A stretch of 9,084 bases of DNA from JASBZA01 sp964392065. Lineage in GTDB: Bacteria; Bacillota; Clostridia; Saccharofermentanales; Fastidiosipilaceae. Below are positions 6,424 to 9,084 of this stretch, in pieces. Below the pieces are notes generated by a model. It was not told where the DNA came from. It saw nothing but the letters and a program-made list of their open reading frames with translations, and made no database searches. A program made the translations under genes and the position numbers. Position 1 is the first letter of the stretch; each line of letters begins with the position of its first letter. The stretch is from NCBI GenBank assembly GCA_964392065.1, contig CAYMOG010000049.1, forward strand, positions 1 through 9,084, given 5' to 3'.

Positions 6424-6444
6424 ATAGAAATAAAGGAGTTTAAT

Positions 6445-8616
6445 ATGACCAAAGATAAGCTTAAGCATGGTAGGGTAACCTTGCCTACCGACGTCGGTAT
6501 AGTGGACGAAACTTTAGAAATAATGGAACGCTGGGGTGTAGATGCTCTTAGGGACTGTGATGGAACCGAGTTTCCTCAAGAACTAGTAGATGCAGACGCG
6601 AAAAAATATAAAACGTACTACACAACCAGAAAAGATAATGACTGGGCTAGAGCAAACTTGGATGAAATCCAACAGATGTATGTCAGCACGAAATTTGTTA
6701 TGGCAACGGAAGATGTCCTCTCCATCCCTCTGATGAAAGGCATCTATCCAGAGATGCTAGAAGTGAATACAAGAGATGATATGAAGCGTTGGTGGGAAGT
6801 CATTGATAGAACCACAGGCGAAGTACATAGCACGGAAGATTGGGAATACATTGAAGACGAAGGCGCTGTAAGAATTCATCAGGCAATACCTTTTCATGAG
6901 TATTCGGTAAGTTTCCTTGCTTATATCATGTGGGATCCTGTCCATATGTATAATGCGGTTGTAAACGACTGGCAAGGCGTCGAGAAGCAGATGACCTTTG
7001 ATGTGCGTCAGCCTAAAACGCGAGAATTTTCCATGAAACGCTTACGCAAATTCTGCGAAGATAATCCTCATATTGATGTGATTCGTTTTACAACTTTTTT
7101 CCACCAGTTCACGTTGATTTTTGACGAATTAGCCCGCCAGAAATTCGTAGATTGGTATGGCTATGCGGCAAGTGTAAGCCCATATATTCTTGAACAATTT
7201 GAACAGGAAGTTGGCTATCCTTTCCGAGCCGAGTACATCATTGACGAAGGCTATCAGAACAGCCAATATCGCGTACCATCCAAGGAGTACATGGACTTCA
7301 TGGCCTTCCAGAGAAGAGAAGTCTGTGCTCTGGCCAAAGACCTCGTCGACATCACCCATGAATACGGTAAGGAAGCCATGATGTTTCTCGGTGACCACTT
7401 CATTGGTACGGAGCCATTTATGCCTGAATTCCAAGAAATTGGTCTCGATGCAGTCGTAGGTAGTGTCGGAAATGGTTCCACCTTACGCCTGATTTCCGAT
7501 ATTCCAGGTGTGAAGTATACAGAAGGTCGATTCTTACCTTACTTCTTCCCAGATACCTTCCACGAAGGTGGTAATCCTGTGCAAGAAGCCAAAGAAAACT
7601 GGGTAGGTGCACGCCGTGCCATTTTACGTAAACCTGTAGACCGTATCGGTTATGGTGGCTATTTGAAACTGGCACTAGAATTCCCAGATTTTATTGATTA
7701 CATCACGGAGGTTACCGATGAATTCCGTGAGCTCTACGATGCTGCCCGTGGCACAGTCCCTTATAATCACAAGAAAGTTGGTATTGTAAATGCTTGGGGT
7801 AAGATGCGAGCATGGGGCAATCACATGGTGCATCATGCACTTTATCAGAAACAAAATTACTCCTATGCCGGTGTTACCGAGATTCTTTCGGGCGCACCTT
7901 TTGATGTGAACTTCTTAAGTTTTGATGAAATTCTTGAGGATTCAAGTATCCTAGATACAATGGATGCACTTATTATTGTTGGGCCAGGCTATAGCGCCCA
8001 TTCTGGTGGGGCATACTGGGATAATGCTGAACTCGTGGAGATTTTCAATCGCTATGTTTATGAAGGGGGCGCGTTTATCGGTGTCGGGGAACCCTCGGCC
8101 TTCCAGAAGCAAGGCCACTACTTCCAGCTTCGCCAGATTCTAGGAGTAGAGAAGGAAAATGGCTTCACTCTGAATCATAATAAGTATAACTGGGAAGAGA
8201 AGCCCCACTTTATACTTGAAGATCTAGAAGAGGAAGTGGACTTCGGTGAAGGGATGGCAGACATCTATGCTCTAGAGGGTACGGACGTAATTAAGGTAGA
8301 AGATGGGTCCGTTCAGATGGCTGCTACAGATTTCGGTCAGGGTAGAGCCGTTTATATTAGTGGATTACCTTTCAACTTCCCCAATGCACGTGTGTTACTG
8401 CGGTCGATTCTCTGGGCTTGTCATGGAGAAGAACTGCTCCATCAGTGGTATTCTTCTAACGTCTACGTGGACTGTCATGCGTATGTGGAAAATAAGAAGT
8501 TCTGTGTAGTAAATAATACTTTTGAAGAACAAGAAACTGAAGTATATACAGATAAGGGTGAATCTTTTACGCTCAAGCTGGCGGCCAACGAAATTCGCTG
8601 GTTTACAATGGACTAG
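6445..8616 (+). CDS. lnpA: GH112 1,3-beta-galactosyl-N-acetylhexosamine phosphorylase
   Basis: Intracellular enzyme splitting Gal-beta-1,3-GlcNAc (lacto-N-biose) and/or Gal-beta-1,3-GalNAc (galacto-N-biose) with phosphate to galactose 1-phosphate and the N-acetylhexosamine (EC 2.4.1.211). The 723 residues are full length and align, from memory, with the Bifidobacterium longum enzyme at a constant offset of +4 through the catalytic domain. Asp317 in MMFLGDHFIGTEP corresponds to catalytic Asp313; Arg36, Arg214 and Arg362 correspond to Arg32, Arg210 and Arg358; Asn170 (MYN) to Asn166; Val166 and Ser340 to Val162 and Ser336, residues tied to acceptor choice. Domains in order: TIM-barrel-like catalytic part to about 430, glutaminase-like middle domain about 445-660 (GGGAFIGVGEP-like loop at 541-550), and a C-terminal beta domain. 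AAAGGAG is 7 nt before the ATG. No signal peptide. Galactosyl-rhamnose phosphorylase is the main alternative, less likely given Asn170. Confidence 0.92.
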   Translation: MTKDKLKHGRVTLPTDVGIVDETLEIMERWGVDALRDCDGTEFPQELVDADAKKYKTYYTTRKDNDWARANLDEIQQMYVSTKFVMATEDVLSIPLMKGIYPEMLEVNTRDDMKRWWEVIDRTTGEVHSTEDWEYIEDEGAVRIHQAIPFHEYSVSFLAYIMWDPVHMYNAVVNDWQGVEKQMTFDVRQPKTREFSMKRLRKFCEDNPHIDVIRFTTFFHQFTLIFDELARQKFVDWYGYAASVSPYILEQFEQEVGYPFRAEYIIDEGYQNSQYRVPSKEYMDFMAFQRREVCALAKDLVDITHEYGKEAMMFLGDHFIGTEPFMPEFQEIGLDAVVGSVGNGSTLRLISDIPGVKYTEGRFLPYFFPDTFHEGGNPVQEAKENWVGARRAILRKPVDRIGYGGYLKLALEFPDFIDYITEVTDEFRELYDAARGTVPYNHKKVGIVNAWGKMRAWGNHMVHHALYQKQNYSYAGVTEILSGAPFDVNFLSFDEILEDSSILDTMDALIIVGPGYSAHSGGAYWDNAELVEIFNRYVYEGGAFIGVGEPSAFQKQGHYFQLRQILGVEKENGFTLNHNKYNWEEKPHFILEDLEEEVDFGEGMADIYALEGTDVIKVEDGSVQMAATDFGQGRAVYISGLPFNFPNARVLLRSILWACHGEELLHQWYSSNVYVDCHAYVENKKFCVVNNTFEEQETEVYTDKGESFTLKLAANEIRWFTMD

Positions 8617-8642
8617 AATTCCTAGTGGAAATATATAGTATT

Positions 8643-8671
8643 AAGGCTGACTTCTTAGAGTCAGCCTTTTT
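8643..8671 (+). terminator. Rho-independent terminator of the GH112 gene
   Basis: A perfect 10-bp stem (AAGGCTGACT at 8643-8652, AGTCAGCCTT at 8659-8668) with a 6-base loop runs into a T tract ending at 8671. It lies 26 bp after the GH112 stop. On the other strand the tail is TTAATA, so it may also weakly stop leftward transcription from the minus-strand gene at 8706-9011. Confidence 0.85.
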
Positions 8672-8705
8672 AAATGAAAATTTTAGATATTTCAACGTTA
8701 ATAAA

Positions 8706-9011
8706 CTAACGTTTTCTTCTAATTAAGAGTACGAGATTAATCAGGAAACATACTAGGGCAAGAATAGCGAATATAACGAGTAGAGTAAACCATTGGTCAG
8801 TGTTTGGGGCATTGTTATCCGTTAGCACACCCATAAATAACAAGTGAACGGCAATACCTAGTCCTACTGTGAGACTTGCAAGAAGAGCGATCCATGGCTG
8901 TAGCTTCCTAGCGAATACGAGCACCGTTGGCACAATTGCGGCCATTAAGAAGAAAATATCTCATATAATAAAAAAGTGAAAATAGTTCATAATGTCTTGT
9001 AGTGCGTTCAT
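8706..9011 (-). pseudogene. Small multi-helix membrane protein with in-frame TGA
   Basis: Read on the minus strand from ATG at 9011-9009, the frame gives MNALQDIMNYFHFFII, then TGA at 8963-8961 (codon 17), then continues without interruption for 84 codons to TAG at 8708-8706, ending LLIRRKR. The 9011 start has a good AGAGG 7-8 nt upstream, whereas the ATG at 8945 that opens the uninterrupted 79-residue part has no ribosome binding site. The natural gene is thus about 101 codons broken by one stop, most simply TGG (Trp) to TGA. Hydrophobic segments lie in the first 35 codons, in the part after KLQPW, and at the C-terminus (WFTLLVIFAILALVCFLINL), a three-helix protein. The family was not recognised. 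A sequencing error, a true pseudogene, or readthrough are all possible; an internal start giving 79 residues is less likely. Confidence 0.6.
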
Positions 9012-9030
9012 AAGGACACCTCTGCTTTCT

Positions 9031-9064
9031 AGATGGCTCTTCATCGAATTTAGAAGAGCCATTT
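9031..9064. other. Perfect hairpin upstream of the small minus-strand gene
   Basis: ATGGCTCTTC (9033-9042) and GAAGAGCCAT (9053-9062) pair perfectly around a 10-base loop and extend by an A-U and a G-U pair. On the plus strand it is followed only by a broken T-rich stretch; on the minus strand no T tract follows. It lies 21 nt before the start at 9011 and 3 nt from its ribosome binding site, so it would be a leader structure if transcription starts to the right, or a weak plus-strand terminator. A palindrome AATTCGAATT follows at 9066-9075. Confidence 0.4.
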
Positions 9065-9084
9065 CAATTCGAATTTATTTTATC

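Noticed and set aside
6404..6432. TTGAAT with a downstream AT-rich hexamer as the GH112 promoter
   Set aside because: Transcription would begin at or within the ribosome binding site (6432-6438), leaving no leader. The GH112 promoter remains unassigned.
7129..7675. Several minus- and plus-strand ORFs of 63-101 codons inside the GH112 gene
   Set aside because: They overlap the most conserved catalytic part of GH112 and have no recognisable domain or ribosome binding site: shadow frames.
8706..9011. Selenocysteine or TGA=Trp genetic code as explanation of the in-frame TGA
   Set aside because: All Trp codons in the large genes are TGG, no other in-frame TGA is seen, and no selenocysteine motif or insertion element is apparent; kept only as a point to check.

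Overview
The window looks like chromosomal DNA of a low-GC Gram-positive bacterium (Bacillota). Strong AGGAGG-type ribosome binding sites, a lipoprotein-type solute-binding protein, CUT1 sugar permeases with no dedicated ATPase, and a GH112 phosphorylase all fit a host- or gut-associated saccharolytic Firmicute. The exact family cannot be fixed from the sequence; a Lactobacillales or Lachnospiraceae-like source is possible. All eight stop codons at gene ends are TAA or TAG, none TGA.

Layout. Positions 1-211 are gene-free and carry a degenerate tandem repeat of about 82 bp. A good sigma-A type promoter (212-240) and a 100-nt leader lead into a cytoplasmic formylglycine-type sulfatase (344-1840). 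A 180-bp regulatory gap follows, with an 11-bp direct repeat at a 21-bp period, the geometry of an AraC-family operator. Next come a sugar-binding lipoprotein (2021-3493), an intra-operon terminator (3512-3540), two CUT1 permeases (3586-4467 and 4480-5346) and a 55-residue membrane protein (5355-5522). The last overlaps tail-to-tail by 4 bp with a convergent AraC/cupin regulator gene (5519-6364, minus strand). That regulator is divergent from a GH112 galactosyl-N-acetylhexosamine phosphorylase (6445-8616), and the 80-bp gap between them holds an imperfect palindrome over the araC-type gene's promoter. The GH112 gene ends at a clear terminator (8643-8671). On the right, a small minus-strand membrane-protein gene (9011-8706) is interrupted by an in-frame TGA.

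How the genes probably work together. The binding protein captures a beta-galactosyl-HexNAc disaccharide (lacto-N-biose or galacto-N-biose type, from mucin or milk-type glycans). The permeases import it using an ATPase encoded elsewhere. Because neither sulfatase nor phosphorylase has a secretion signal, the model is import of a sulfated disaccharide, desulfation in the cytoplasm, then phosphorolysis to galactose 1-phosphate and N-acetylhexosamine. The AraC/cupin protein is the likely sugar-sensing activator. The GH112 assignment is strong; the sulfated-substrate link is inference from gene order and localisation.
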